Below, in pieces: positions 13,320 to 26,699 of a stretch of DNA of 64,000 nt. A model generated the notes under the pieces. It saw nothing but the letters and a program-made list of their open reading frames with translations, ran no database searches and was not told the origin of the DNA. Both the position numbers and the translations under genes were made by a program. The DNA comes from Epiperipatus broadwayi (taxonomy: Eukaryota; Onychophora; Udeonychophora; Euonychophora; Peripatidae). Location of the stretch: positions 2,852,001 through 2,916,000 of the forward strand of contig JAQFVV010012420.1 in the NCBI GenBank assembly GCA_028023455.1. Direction: 5' to 3'. The stretch's first letter is position 1. Each line of letters starts with the position of its first letter.

Positions 13320-14526
13320 AATAGTTTGTGCCAAAAGCAAGTTTTACAAAATGATGAGTGGATGACCCATGAGATTGCCACTTAGTCAAATTATCAGCAG
13401 CCTGGTTCTCTCAAAATTTGAAAGCCTTATCCTACCTAAATATTTGGACCCTCAGTAAATGACATATATATTAGATACATTGATAATGTTTTCATATGTG
13501 CTGCAGAGCACAAAATTGTTAATATTCATGCAGACCTAGACAGAGCATTGCCTCTCAAATTGATTACTGAAGATGAGGACATAAACCAAAGTATAAACTT
13601 TTTGGACTTAAATATCTGAATGAGCAAAGATGTGCTTGATTTTAAGATAAATGTGAACCCAATTCAAGTTAGAGGAGTCATCAATCCCAATCTAATGCTC
13701 CATTTGAACACAAAATGGCAGGTCTTAAAGGTTTCTTACAAAGAAACAGAAATTTATGTAAATATGAAGTGGACAGAAAAACTAACATTGAATTATATGT
13801 TAGAGATCTAATGAACATTGGATATAATCATACTAAATTAATTAAAATAGTAGAAAAATTTTACAAGAGCATCAACAAAGTTCCCACTAACAACAACCCA
13901 GCTAAATCATGGATCAGACTTCCTTACATTCCTAATATTTTAACAAAAGTCTAACAAATTTGTGCAGATACATTTAGAGTAGAACTTAGATCACCTCCCT
14001 CTTTCAACAACTTTCTAAATAACATCAAAGATAAAACTCCTATCAAACACATTCCCTAAATTGTGTCCTGTCCCCTTCTGCAATGTGGGATGTGCTATCA
14101 TAGGTCAATGAGAATTGTCCATCACACCTATTTATATATATAAAAAAAATTAAGTCACAAACACAAGTCAATCTTTGTTGAACACAAGTTGGCTACGGGA
14201 CATGTCTTTTCTTCCTCAAATGTTAAAACAGTTTGTTCAAAGACGAACAATAGAAAAAGCAAATTTAAAAAAAGCATGGGCAATTGCAAGAGACCCACAT
14301 TTAATTAACAGAAAGGACTCTTACACCCATTATCAAAGCAAATGGAACATATAATTTGCATTCAAGGACAAATTCACATATTTCTGAAACACTATATATT
14401 TAGACTCTCAATTGCGAGATTTTATTCTGCACTACGATTCTGGAAAAATTCATCAAAAGCTGGCTTAATGCTATTAAATAAAAAAAAAATTTCTTTTCTT
14501 ATACCTTTTCATATCAACTTACAGTG
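13320..14526 (+). pseudogene. Penelope-like element fragment, family D, right copy
   Basis: Plus-strand frames show PLE reverse transcriptase motifs: a degenerate GxPMRLPLSQ block near 13,370 (motif B'), YIRYIDNVFIC near 13,470-13,505 (motif C, the second Asp replaced by Asn), and INFLDLNI near 13,595 (motif D/E). The GIY-YIG-like endonuclease with LLQCGMCYH and VEHKLATGHVFSSS follows near 14,080-14,230. The copy ends at about 14,526 and is mirrored by 12,284-13,240. Frameshifts and stops are frequent. Confidence 0.65.
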
Positions 14527-15160
14527 ATTAATACAATTCATAAACTAAAATAAAAATCCTCAGTGTTTTGTGATGATATTCCTAATTTTATTAGTAAGGG
14601 TTGTTGTGCCTGTTTGGCAACTCTTTTGCAATATATTATCAACTTATTAACTAATATATTGTTCCTGATATTTTAAAAATATCATGAAATTGTATCTATA
14701 TACAAAAGAGGGGATAAATGTGGCCTATTTTTATTATTCACCTTTTGTTAAAATTTACGAGAGATATATTTATAATAATATCATACCGGATATGATTAAA
14801 GTATTGTTTAAATCTCAGCATAGCCTTTTGTTAGATAAATTTGTTGATACTAATTTAATAGTGATATCTAATCATACTGCATATTCTTCATCTAAGCAAT
14901 CACAACTTGATGTTGTCTATTTTGATATGTTGTAGGCATTTTGACAGGGTGTCTCATAATAGGATAATTTATAAACTTAAAATGTGATTTAATCTTCATT
15001 TAGTTACATAGTTTGAAAATTATCTAATTAACAGAGTTTCATTTTTATGTATGAACAAAACTAAGTGTAGTTTTTTTTCTTCAAAAATATGATAGACAAG
15101 ATGAAGTTTTGACTTCATTGCCTTTAATAATATTTATGTGTGATATTATGATGATGATCA
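14527..15160 (+). pseudogene. LINE reverse transcriptase relic (Jockey-like), 3' part
   Basis: This resumes the LINE interrupted at 12,283. Readings include CDDIPNFISKGCCACL near 14,560-14,610, a VSIYKRGDK-type block near 14,690, the Q-S-Q-L-D-V-V-Y-F-D segment of RT motif A near 14,905-14,935, and F-D-R-V-S-H-N-R directly after it. Stops and shifts break it throughout, and the rest of the element cannot be followed beyond about 15,160. Confidence 0.7.
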
Positions 15161-16445
15161 AATATTTTATTATAGGAAAAATATTTTCTTATTGAACACT
15201 TTGCTTACTGCTACGAATTCTTTAGAAACCATAAAACTTAATAATATATATAAAAACATTTAATGGACTTACACATATATACATGTGATAAGTTGTTTGT
15301 TATAAATTATATATATGCAATGTTATATATACACGCTTGCAAATATATATACATATTGTACATGTCATTATATATTAGTGAAACTTACTAAATTTCTTGG
15401 CATATGACATATCAATTTGAAGTGTTAAAATTCATTTAATTATACTTATTAGACTTTTCAAAAGTTATTAAAGGAATCAGTAAATTTTAACACTTTCAGT
15501 TAGTACTATATGATGCCAAAAAGGTATAATATATATTACTATTATTAAAACGAGAAATCTTTTTTTAAAGAAATGACATTTAGTTTTGTTTTTTTAATAA
15601 CTAAGCCAAAGTAAAAAAGACATACAAAATATGAATTTATAATTTTATGTGTTGATTTTAATCTTTAATTTGATGTTACTTACAATATATATATATATAT
15701 ATCCTTGATATACAATGTTGATTTAAAAAAAAATTTAATTCAATGAAGCTTATATGAAAATAAGGATATTATATGACATATTGATTATACATTTAATAAA
15801 TATATTGTTAACATTCTAAAACATCATACAAATGTTTGATTAATATTTACAAATCAAATAATTACACAAAAATATATTATTAATAGTATTACACAACTGT
15901 ACTGGGAACTAATAATATGGAAACAAAAAGATTAATAATACATTCCTGCAGCAAAATTTCTTTACCTGCATGAACTAGAATAACTATGTGTAATTGTCTA
16001 ATCATAGCTAGAAATTCACATAGCACTGATTCAGATGACAAAATGTAACACAAAAAAATGGCATAAAACATTTCTCACCTATAATCTCTAAGGCTATATG
16101 CAATTAGTCAAACAGAAAAATGAGCAATACAGTGTGCAAAATGCATGAAGAATAAATGTTATTGTACAATGTACTAAACACTCACCATCTCCTGAAATTA
16201 ATAAGCATAACACTTACTTATTATTAAGTTTATTCTGAACAAATCAGCATATAATTAAGTTTAAATTTAAAATGTTAATTCTACAGAATACCATCTAGGT
16301 AGAAGCATTCTCCAAAGATTAGCATGCTACTAGCAAATATTTGCAATTAATTGCTAATCCACTAGTATAGTCTTTTTTTAAAAAAATACATTAATATATT
16401 TAAACTTATTATATATATATATTGACTTAAATATTCCCATGGATT

Positions 16446-16579
16446 GTTTATTATTTTAATAAAGAACAGAAATAAGGAAATATTATCTGAGTAAACAGAA
16501 ATAATCTTTGTCTTTAATTTTTTCAGGAAACTGTCAATTACTGCTTACTGACAATCTTTCTGAGGCTAAATAACTTTTC
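16446..16579 (+). repeat. Diverged direct repeat, copy 1
   Basis: A segment running from ATTTTAATAAAGAACA to CTGAGGCTAAATAA is repeated in the same orientation at 16,790-16,922. The copies differ at many positions, so this is an old local duplication. Confidence 0.7.
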
Positions 16580-16789
16580 TCCATTAACCTATAACAGCTC
16601 TTTTGATAGGATTTATTATTAAAGTAAAAGGTCTTACTTTTACTTCAAATCCAAGTTGTTAAATGAATTTAAACCCAGTGTGCAATTTTATGTAGGTGTG
16701 AGAATGTGAAAGAATAGCATCTTTCTTAGCATTCTGCAAATATTTTAAACTTCTTCAGAGAGTTGTATATGTTAAATTAAATATTTTTC

Positions 16790-16920
16790 ATTTATTGTTA
16801 TTCTATTAAAGAACAAAAATAAGAATATATTATCCATGTAAACAGAGATAATCTTTGCCTTTCATATTGCCAGGAAATTATCAATTACTAATTGACAATA
16901 TCTCTGAGGTTAAATAAGTT

Positions 16921-16922
<2 letters not shown>
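16790..16922 (+). repeat. Diverged direct repeat, copy 2
   Basis: Second copy of the 16,446-16,579 segment, ending at the start of the composite microsatellite. Confidence 0.7.

Positions 16923-16960
<38 letters not shown>
16921..16960. repeat. Composite microsatellite (TA)10(GA)10
   Basis: Ten TA units pass directly into ten GA units without interruption. Confidence 0.95.
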
Positions 16961-16964
<4 letters not shown>

Positions 16965-19349
16965 TCAATCTTAAAATAAAGTTTTTAATCTAATGATTAC
17001 ACTACTAGTTCATTAACAAGTGAAACAAATAGCCATTAAATGTAACTAGCCAGTATTTTTAGGTCACTCACAGCTTTTTAATTTTTTTCTCTAAAAAACC
17101 AATCTCCCAGTATATGTATAAAAGGGACATTATAAAGTTTTAGATTAAAAAAACATATAATAAGGATTTCTTTAGGTAAAAACTTCTGCCTAATAGCCAG
17201 AAAATAAAACTTCAAGTACTTACAGGTAATTAAAGTTATTGAAAGTTGTCACTCTTGATTTTGAAATGATTCCATATAGCAACAATAACATATAAATCTA
17301 ATCATGCAAATTACTGCCTTGATTTTATTTTTAACTACAAATACTGATTCAAGAACTAAAATCAAATGAGATTTATTTATCCCAAAATATTAGTTTAATA
17401 AATAAGTGTGTTACAAGGTTTCCTTAAAATTTCTACATAATGAAGATATCACATCTATCTTGAAATAATACATTCTATTCAAAAACTGTTTAATTAAAAG
17501 TCCTACACACATATAAATTCAATAAGTGTATAGATTTAGTATTCACAATATATTATTACCTGTATAAAAACTAATCTGTATATTAGTTATGATTACACAA
17601 TCATTAATTAGTATGTAAAATATACTACCCACTGTAATTGATGTCAGCTTATTACAGTGAAAGTAATTTTCCAATAATAATAGTAATCAATCTTCCATTA
17701 TATGCTAGAAGATTATTTATTAATTATGGTCACTACATGAAACATTGCTTATTGAGAATCTAAAATTGGATTAATCTTTATCTCCAGTATGACAAAGTGT
17801 GTCTAGAAAATCATATAGTAATATTTTAGATTAGATCCCATTGTCACCATCTTAAGATTTCCCATTGACAGATATATTGTTAGTTCATACATGATGATCC
17901 TTTCTTATATTCTTCACTTTTCAGAGCCTTAAATTCTTTTAGCAGAAAAGTGACAACTATCTCCTGATAGTTTATTATATAGAAAGAAATAATAGATCAT
18001 AATTTTTATTATAAGTAAAAAGATTATGAGATCAAAAACTATAGAGATCCTTTAAATACTTTAAATGTCAATGATACTTATGGGCATTTCCTTAAAGTGA
18101 AGCAAATGTCACTACTTCTATATTTGACATGGCAAGACAGAATCAAAAAGTAAATAAAAGATTTTTTTTTTTTAACATTCAGTTATTCAGTAGACAATAT
18201 AGTTTATTCTGAATTACCATTTGCTATCTATTAATTACATAAATTTTGACATTTATAACTATTAGTAAAAAAATGTATTTTTATTTAAAGAAGATATATT
18301 AGTATCAAACATATATTTTAAGAGTTCTTTAAAAAAATTTTGGCACAAAATAAGTAAGTGGAATGTGTATGTAGAATGTGCAAATTTACCCATATTCTAA
18401 TCATCTAAGCACAAAGACCATATCAGTATTGTCAATCAAATGAGAAGACTTGTAATAAATACGATATAAAACTGGCTATTTGTCTACTAAGTCCAATTTA
18501 AAGAAATAGCTATGAGCCTATATTTTGATTTGTTTATTTATAAATACATATTTAATGCTTTAAAAAAGTATGAAAAATGCACAGATCAAAAAAGAATTTT
18601 GTTGAATGTTTTTAAGACATATATAAGTGACTATTTTTGCAAACCTTCATTGCTGTAATTTTTAATTATATCAAAATACAGTGTTGGAAAACTGCATTAG
18701 ATGTAATATATTCTGAGAAAATGCAGTGTCATAATGAAAGATATGCTAGAGGAGAAAATCAACTGCAAATGCTTGAGAGGCAGGACATGCTTTCCCCTTT
18801 GCTAATCATTTATTTTTGGAGTTGGATTTTATAGTTATGCTGAAATAAAAAAAAGTGAAATTGATTTGGATAGAATCTTCACTTCAAAAGACAATACCAA
18901 TGTGACAATAAAATACATATTACAGGATAATTTAAGTACAGGCAAGACAATCTTCATTGATAGCATTTTTAATGACATCACAATATAATGCTACATTGAT
19001 TCTGATAATATATGATATAAAAATCCTAAAAGGTATTGGCACTTTAATAGGCTTTCAGTTGCCAAAATTACAATTTATAATCTAAACATTACTTTAATAA
19101 ATAATAGCAATTTAAAACTTTTTTATTCAGAATTTTAAGATGAGTGAAAAATATTCTTATTTGAACAGGAAATTAGTATTTTACAGTTATTAAACTTAAT
19201 AACAATACCTTCCATGTGCAAAGAATGTAGTAATGGAATTGTAGATTCAGAGTTAAAGGGTTTGGAATAGATTAAGCTAAGAAACATAAACATTTCAGTT
19301 CATTCAAGTGAAGGCTATTTTTATGCTTCTATTACTAAAATGACAAGAC

Positions 19350-19425
19350 CTATCCGGTGCAGTTTAATATAATGGTAGAGTGGGAGATTAAAAAAATTCC
19401 AGGATTGATTCTCCAACTGATAATA
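19350..19425 (+). repeat. tRNA-derived SINE relic
   Basis: AATGGTAGAGTGGGAG resembles an A box/D arm and GGATTGATTCTCC resembles a B box about 35 bases downstream, the spacing of a tRNA-like promoter. Mismatches to both boxes indicate decay. Confidence 0.35.
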
Positions 19426-20229
19426 ACAAAACTCTCAGAACAGAATTTTAATTTTTTTTATATATATCAATAACATATTTATAAATATAAATGCATAAAT
19501 TCTATGTTATTCATTAGATTATGTACACTATGACAGGTTAATAGTTTTCAATAATGTGTAATCATATATATTAATCACAAGCACATACAATTAATCCAAA
19601 ATTACCAAAGGATAAATATAATATTTTTGATGTCTTATATCTTTGCACAATTAATAAATATTTGAAGATATCATGTATTTTTTAAACAAACACCTACTTT
19701 GTATATCAATTTGCATGTAAGTTATATAAAGTATTACTTTTAAACCTACAGTCATTAGTGAGCTTGGTACATTCCAATGAAGTCAACTATCAGATTCGTG
19801 CTAATCTACCACTGAGATGCTCAAACAACACACTATAGAATGTGACTAATCATAGGATTATTATTATGGCAATATCTAAACAAAATATGTTTTTAATTAT
19901 AAATTTTGATTTGAAGATTTTTAATATAATACTTATTTTATTTAATAACAAAATAATAAGTAATTAATATATTTAAAAATTATATTAATTCCAAATTGTT
20001 ATTCAACTTATAATTTTCTTAAAAAATTAAGTTTTAGAATTAACAATGTTAATGACTTAAATATATTTTTTAAAAAATCTCACAATGTCATTTCCCATAA
20101 TAAACATTATATATACAAGGATGCAAGCAGATGCATAATTTCTTTTTTGTTGTTTTAAAATATGAACATTTCAATACTTTAAAATATAAAAAAATCCAAT
20201 GAAAACAACATTTCCATCCAATTAAAAAA

Positions 20230-20460
20230 AACACACCCTCTCCCCAAGCCGTAATCATTTTATAAACTGTGCGAATTCGGAAAATGTATTTGCTGCGTAA
20301 AACATACATGCTGTACTGCGACGCGACATAGCGGCCTGCAATCTGTAGCACAACAAAAAAGTTGTATTATAGAAAATTCAGGTTCGAAGGTGTCGGCCGC
20401 GGAAACGGCATTTTTATGTGTTTTAGCGCGAAAACAGCGCCATCCAGTGGGATATATTCA
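20230..20460. promoter_or_regulatory. CpG-rich island, candidate promoter
   Basis: CpG words cluster here (GCGACGCGAC, GTCGGCCGCGG, AGCGCG) in a region where CpG is otherwise rare. A CTCF-like GCGCCATCCAGTGG (minus-strand CCACTGGATGGCGC) sits at 20,437-20,450. A frame of about 60 codons after an ATG near 20,390 turns into low-complexity Asn/Lys sequence and is not convincing. A promoter or unmethylated regulatory element is the best guess. Confidence 0.3.
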
Positions 20461-20599
20461 AAAATCTTATAATGGAAACAAAAAATATAATAAAACAAAA
20501 AGTAAGCATAAATATAATAAAAATACAAGATATGCATTAAGTAATGGCATTAGTTCATTTACTATTTCAGAAATTTATAAAATAATCAAATAAAATGTT

Positions 20600-23500
20600 C
20601 AACGGTATTTTAATATGATTTTATTTAAATGATTGTGCTTTTTGTCTGTTTATCTGGATGAAATTATGTAACTCAATTTTTATCCATTTCCCAATTTTTT
20701 GATCTAATTAAAAATTTGCATACATACATATTCATAGTGGTAATACATTTTTTCTATTGCTTGCAAACAATTTTAGCAGAAATTAAGACATCACATAATC
20801 TTAACTTACACATTGCTATTGAGTAGAAAATTCTTCAATTCTTATTACTTTCATGGGATCATAATGGTTTTGTACCAAATTTGTCCAAAAAATAAAGTTA
20901 CCTAAGATTGTAAAAAAGTAAGATTGCCACCAGTTTCAGGTGGATTGAAAAAAAAAAGAACAATAGATGAATAGCATAACAAAATGAAAAAAAAAGACTG
21001 CTAGAGGAAAAGTGCATTAGATCCCAAAAAGACTCAAATGCAAGGTTAAAAAATCCAAAAAACTTCTCACAGATGAAAGTCATAAGCTAGAAACAAATGT
21101 GAGGATATTTTATAGGTCAACACTGGATAAAGATGTACTAAGCACTACCATCTGGAATTTATTGATTACTAAAGCTTACACTAGATAACATAAAAACAGT
21201 GAGAATAGAAAATGATTGATATAATATGCAGTATACTTTATGATACAGCTTTCTACTGGTATAAATTATATCTAAAATTTCTTCCTTTCTAATTTCTGAA
21301 ACCATATAGAATTAAAAAAATAAAGAAAAAATTAAAGAAATACTTTTATCCACACAAATGCACTAAAAAGTAAAAAAAATAAACTTTCTACAGTTTTCAA
21401 AATAATCATGGTATTATACGATCAAAAATAAGCGCATGGAGCAAAGAATCATTTCAATAAATATACAAGTAATGCCAACATTCTTGGATTAACATCAATC
21501 TGTTAATAAGAACAGTATTGTTTTAAAAATAATAATTCACGCATGTATCTTCAGAGTGATTAGATTCTTAATTTAAATCATTTCTATCTTTTTAGTTCCA
21601 TCAACATTTTATCCTTATCACATAATATATATTGTAATGGACAATAGTATACTAAAGTACATCACTGGAGGGTGCCAATAAACCTATAGCCTAGAAAATG
21701 AATTCACTAGTGATGATACTAAGTATAAATGCCTACCATAGCTATATGATCACTCAGACATTTAAAATTGCTTTCAAATCATGGAACACAAAGATTTTTA
21801 GCAAATATCAGTTGGCAGAGCAAACAAAATATTGAAAAAAATCTAACAATTAACAAAACAAAGTTTATTTACAGTACAACACAGTATAGTATAATACAGT
21901 TCAATTAGAATATATCTCTGAATATAACAGAGTTCAAATATAATCACTTCAAATATATATCAGAGTTCAAATACAACTATTCAAATACATTAAGATTTAA
22001 ATACAACAGAGTTCATATGCAAATGCATTTGAGTGGTAATAAATCATGTTAGCATGGATTGCATTTGATATCTGATAGCTTTAAATATTACAGTGCACAA
22101 AATTTACTTATAATATTGGATTATCTCTGAAGCTTAATAATTACTCTATGATTTATCAAGATGCACATATATATATATTTCAGTTTCTCATTAAACAAAC
22201 AATAATAAAGCAACCTCAATCTACTATAAATGTTCACACATGAAGGCCATTATAAAATTAAGCATATATACTATGCATATGATCCAATATACCATTAAAA
22301 TAGAATAACAATAAATAGGACTTTTAATCACTTGTATTATAAAACAAAAAAATAATTCACGGGGAGAAATGTATCTACATGTTGCAAAACACAACCATCG
22401 ATGAATACCTCAAGCAGGGATAACATATATATCTCAGGAAACCAAGAAAATAAATTTGTGTGGATAAATACCAAGGATCATTATATACAATGCACACATA
22501 TACATATACCAATTCTTTTAATTTCAGATGAGGGTGATGCAAGTAGAGTAAACAATGAAACTGCTAATAAATTTAATCAGCTTATCGAATGATTTATATA
22601 ATTATGCATACATTGTATTAAACACACACATATATTAATGATTTTTGAATATCTTCAAAGACACTAAATTAATTGTTAAATATAAACTATAAAATAAAAA
22701 AATAAAAAAATCTGGCTCTTTTTTTTTTTAAAAAAAAAACACTATTTTTTCCTGTTTAAAACTTCTCTCTAAAAGCAACATTGATCTAAAACTGCATAGT
22801 AATTAATAACAATCATGGAAGTGATTCTTTTTATAACAAAAAAAAATCTTTATGATTTGGGAAATAAATTTTAAGAAACAAACCATTTTTTCTATTTAGA
22901 CTATAACTACAATGCTATATAAGATACACTAAGTTAGATAATGTGTTATAACATATAAAGATTAAAAAATAATGTTATATAACAGGTAAATGCATAAATA
23001 CATGAAATTACATAATTTAAACTATAACTATCACTGGATTGTTGGTAACATAAGTAATTGTTTTATAAAATAATTAATAAATAAAAGATTATCTTAAGTC
23101 CAAGGGAAAAGTTGGTGAAAGGGATATTAATTATCAGAAAAATTGAATTTTATATTTATGTATGTATAAATGAAGTTTCTTACTAGTTTCCATGTGAAGT
23201 CTCTTTATTTACTGGTTTTTAATCTTGTAGAGAATTGTCACAATTTTTTTTAAGGTTGAAAAGTGTGCCTATTGTTGCATATTTGACAACAGTTAGCAAA
23301 TTGTTGGCTCAAACTCAACAAGCAAAGTAGGACATCTAATATTTATGGGCTACATACTGAAAAAGTTCATTTCCCAGTATTTAGATGACCAGAGTTATTA
23401 ACTTGACTACTGGTAAAAGTTCCTGCTAAGGAGACAAAAGCATCAATTACAAAAAGAGGCACAATCAATGACAAATAGAAGTACATTGATCAGAATAATT
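20600..23500. other. AT-rich stretch, no genes seen
   Basis: No supported genes. At about 21,855-22,015 a loosely repeated ACAGAGTTCAAATA motif occurs several times, a degenerate short tandem repeat. Confidence 0.5.
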
Positions 23501-23524
23501 CTGAGCTAATATTTTTATATTATT

Positions 23525-23755
23525 CACTTTCTTTAATTAACAAACCCACTCTTTCACCAAATTATTTAACTAACAAATTCATCTATTTATCAATTTTTTA
23601 GGTTAACAAAGTCACTTGTTTACCAGTTTTTTAAATTAACAAATCTAGTAATGACCTGTTTACACAATTCTCTAATTAGATAAACCAATGATTATTTTTA
23701 GTTCATGTAGTTTACAAATTTTTTAATCAAATAAATCTGCCTGTTTATAGATGGT
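23525..23755 (+). repeat. Degenerate minisatellite
   Basis: A unit of roughly 33-45 bases built on TTTTTTAATTAACAAA and CCTGTTTACCA recurs about five or six times in the same orientation with heavy divergence. Confidence 0.55.
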
Positions 23756-24029
23756 ACAATATTATTAAGTGAACACAACTTTAAAAAATTTGATTTTCCC
23801 AAGTGTTTTAATTGATACAAAAAAAAAATACAAAAGAATTTTAAAAAGTTTTATAGATTATTATTAAGTGTTATTCTTATTAAGTGTTATTCCTATAATA
23901 TAAATTCTAAATATATTTATTAAAAATAACCTTAGTTAAAATGAAAGAGTTTTTTTATTTTTTAAAACTAACAAAATTGAGTAAAATTGATTATAAATGC
24001 AGACTTTTATCAATGTATGCATACATAAT

Positions 24030-24200
24030 ACTAGCCTATATATATATATTGAAGCAGTCGAATCTGAGTTCGATCCTAGCTTCATGACATCTAGCCAAAA
24101 GCCCACTTCAAACCCTAGTACTAACCTTAAATTTCCGATGCAATGGGGCTTTATACGTTCAATCCACGCTAATTTCCATAAAGAATCACTTATTTCATAA
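24030..24200 (+). repeat. Possible SINE fragment with B box
   Basis: GAGTTCGATCC at about 24,068 fits a Pol III B box, but no clear A box precedes it. The following 130 bases are less AT-rich than the surroundings. Weak assignment. Confidence 0.25.
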
Positions 24201-24417
24201 ATGTGTATTAAAATTAATTAGTTTCAGATTTAAATTGACCAATTCTATTAATAAATTCATGATAGAATTATTCATGAATTTATATATTATAACTGCGTGG
24301 ATTGTGCGTATATATTTGTAAATATTTAAATATATATAATTGTTTAAAAGTTTCATTGCGTCGGGAATGTTTGATTTTATTTTTAAATAATTTGTTAAAG
24401 TTTTATTGATTAAAAGC

Positions 24418-24595
24418 TACATTCTTTCGATAAGCTTTCAGATTTTCCCTTTCCAAAAACAACAGTTAAAGTTTTATTAATTGGAAAAAAAGATAAGGAT
24501 TTCCTAATTAAAATAATTTTCTGATTTTAAGAATTCATTTTCTAATTAGAAAATGAATTCAAGTTAATGAGTTGAAAGCCTTATCGAAGGAATGT
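24418..24595. repeat. Nested hairpin with a 30-bp perfect palindrome
   Basis: An outer inverted pair (ACATTCTTTCGATAAG near 24,419 and its complement near 24,580) encloses a perfect 30-bp palindrome at 24,531-24,560 built from GAATTCATTTTCTAA and its complement. The structure could be the end of a DNA transposon or a regulatory hairpin. Confidence 0.6.
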
Positions 24596-24639
24596 ATCTA
24601 AAAACAACCAGTAAATCTAAAAACATTGATAATGAAAGA

Positions 24640-25130
24640 AGCGCTAGCCTGAAGGCATCAGAGAGGACAGTATATATATAGCTCTGAAAAGTTTGGAGAA
24701 AAAAAAAGCCATCTTTGTTGTAGAGAAGTGCAGTCAACTCTGTGCATTTTTAAATTATAAAATTAAATAGTGTTTCGATCATGGTGAAGGGCTAAAACAT
24801 CAGGAATCTGGTTATTTGTTCCTGAAGTCCCCTAAAAATCTTCAATGAAGCTGCTGAATCTTTTCCGGACCAATCATGCTGCTAAGATCATGAAAATTCA
24901 TTAAAATACTGTTCAAGTAATCGACTAAATGCATGCCGACGTTTTCCTCACCCGGATGTGTAAACTAAGGGAACCCACCCTGGAAGAAATGGGTAATATA
25001 TTTCCATAACGAACCTTAAGCTTTCTGGCCAGTTTCTGAACTTTACTTTACACTCCCTTTAAGAGCTCTTTTCATTCTATAAATGTAATACTTTGTGTAA
25101 ACCCTTTTATTTATGCTATTTTTAAATTTA
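24640..25130 (+). repeat. LTR-like segment (uncertain)
   Basis: A TATATATA box near 24,670 is followed about 60 bases later by AGTGCAGT. This resembles the 28.37 kb LTR, where TATAAATA precedes AGTGCAGT, and the composition is similarly mixed. I found no paired copy, so a solo LTR of a related family is only a possibility. Confidence 0.2.
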
Positions 25131-25241
25131 TATAAATTCTCTCAATCTCTAGTCTTTAAACTTTCTCTTTTCTTACTTGGCAGTTCATTTATTATATTAT
25201 ATATATATTTGTGTAATTTATTGTTGTTACTTTAATTATAT

Positions 25242-25389
25242 GCCAATAATCTTTCGACTCGATGAGCTTCTTTGTTCTATTTGCCTCACGCAAATAATAT
25301 ATTAATTCTAATAGTAGTTCTCGCCCATTAGAACTAGATTAATACAGTTCTATCAATCATCGAGTCGAAAGAAATTAGTAATGATTGGT
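25242..25389. repeat. Hairpin with 15-bp perfect core
   Basis: CTTTCGACTCGATGA at 25,251 pairs with TCATCGAGTCGAAAG at 25,357. The pairing extends outward imperfectly through CCAAT/ATTGG, and weaker complementarity (AATTCTAAT/ATTAG) lies in the loop. Confidence 0.65.
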
Positions 25390-25585
25390 ATTTTTATCAT
25401 TGGCTAATAATAAATTATTAGCTCCATTTTTAATCTATGCCACCGCTATTTTCTCGTTTCACTAATATTTATTTATTATTCAAATATAATCTTAAAATGT
25501 TTTTTGCAAAGAGCCGATAAAGGAATCAAACAAATATATTCTAATTCAACTTTGTTATTTAAGATTCAGGAAGGGCACGATGATT

Positions 25586-26077
25586 GGGGCATAATTAATA
25601 TGATTTACAAATACTTTAAAATAATTTTCGTTAAAAGCTTGTTTGACTTTAATTAATTGATCAAGTCATCACGTAGAGGATTCTATATGGGTTTTAGTAT
25701 TCAAATGATGACTATCAAGTCATCATCTTCAAACATTGCTGATATAGGGCAATCTTCTGCTTCGTTAGGCTGGTCGGTGATCATATTTCTGTTATTTTAA
25801 ATTATCGAGGAAGAAAGCACTTCCTCTCCTGTTCATATTAGTCAAAGAGCATAAGACTTGTCAGATACAAGCCGCCATAGGACTTTGATTATTGACTAGC
25901 TATTATCTTTCAATTTCATTTTATAGCTCATAATTCATCAGCACCATTACCTCTCTGTTCCAGTAAAGCCCACTCTGATGCTCGTAATTCGTGACGAAGT
26001 GATTTCAATTAAAGTCAAACAAATTCTCAGTTATATTTAATTAAATAAGTTTTCCAATAAAGATTAAAGTTATGCCC
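25586..26077. mobile_element. Candidate TIR element (MITE-like)
   Basis: GGGGCATAA at the left is inverted as TTATGCCCT at the right. About 60 bases further in, GTTTGACTTTAATT is inverted as AATTAAAGTCAAAC, followed on both sides by a TCACG word. The roughly 490-bp unit has no coding capacity. Target duplication was not identified. Confidence 0.4.
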
Positions 26078-26507
26078 TAAAATACATATCTTGCTCTTCA
26101 TGAATGGATTTGTGAATGTGAAAATAAATATCACATTCTTTCGTAAAAAATTAGAGTAATAATTTCCTTTACTAATGAATACCTTTATCTGCCTTTATTT
26201 CTTGTTGGGGGCATAGACATAGACTTTCAAATATTGTGTAATATTCATTGGCATATAATAAGGACTGCCACTCGTATTATAATTATAAACTTTGCTTAAG
26301 GACTAGAATTAATTAATTTAATCATTATTGAAAACTCAAACAAAACAAACTATTATTATTAAATATTTTCTAAACACACTTAGTTTCTTAGTTCTTAATT
26401 CTTTTATAGTTATTTTAATGTTAATACTCGCTGTCTGTGATGGCAACCCAAACATATACATATGATTTGATTTAAAATTATTTTAGTCATTTATTATCAG
26501 ATATTAA

Positions 26508-26565
26508 TGTCAATTCAGGGGTCTCTGATCCTCACCAACCGTTGAGCTAGTTTCTTGGCGCATAG
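26508..26565 (-). repeat. tRNA-derived fragment with A box
   Basis: The minus strand reads CTAGCTCAACGGTTGG, close to an A box and D loop, but no B box follows. A similar CTAGCTCAGTTG word occurs on the minus strand inside the LTR near 29,235. Confidence 0.25.
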
Positions 26566-26699
26566 CACTGTGCTGTCAATTTAGATTTCTACTAATCTGA
26601 GCTGTTGAGTTGGGTTTGGATTCAGTTTTGGTTCAGCTGAGTTTGAATCTGACTTGCAGTTTAGGTGGTGGGTTTTTTGACTGGTACAATATATAAACC

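Larger units (their letters stand above)
15260..20080. other. AT-rich stretch, no genes seen
   Basis: Apart from the small repeats listed separately, this region shows only AT-rich sequence with short (TA)n patches, for example 15,687-15,702. No coding region or RNA gene is supported. Confidence 0.55.

Noticed and set aside
25085-25130. TGTAAT as the start of a solo LTR
   Set aside because: No second copy, no TSD and no matching end could be found, so only an uncertain LTR-like segment is noted.
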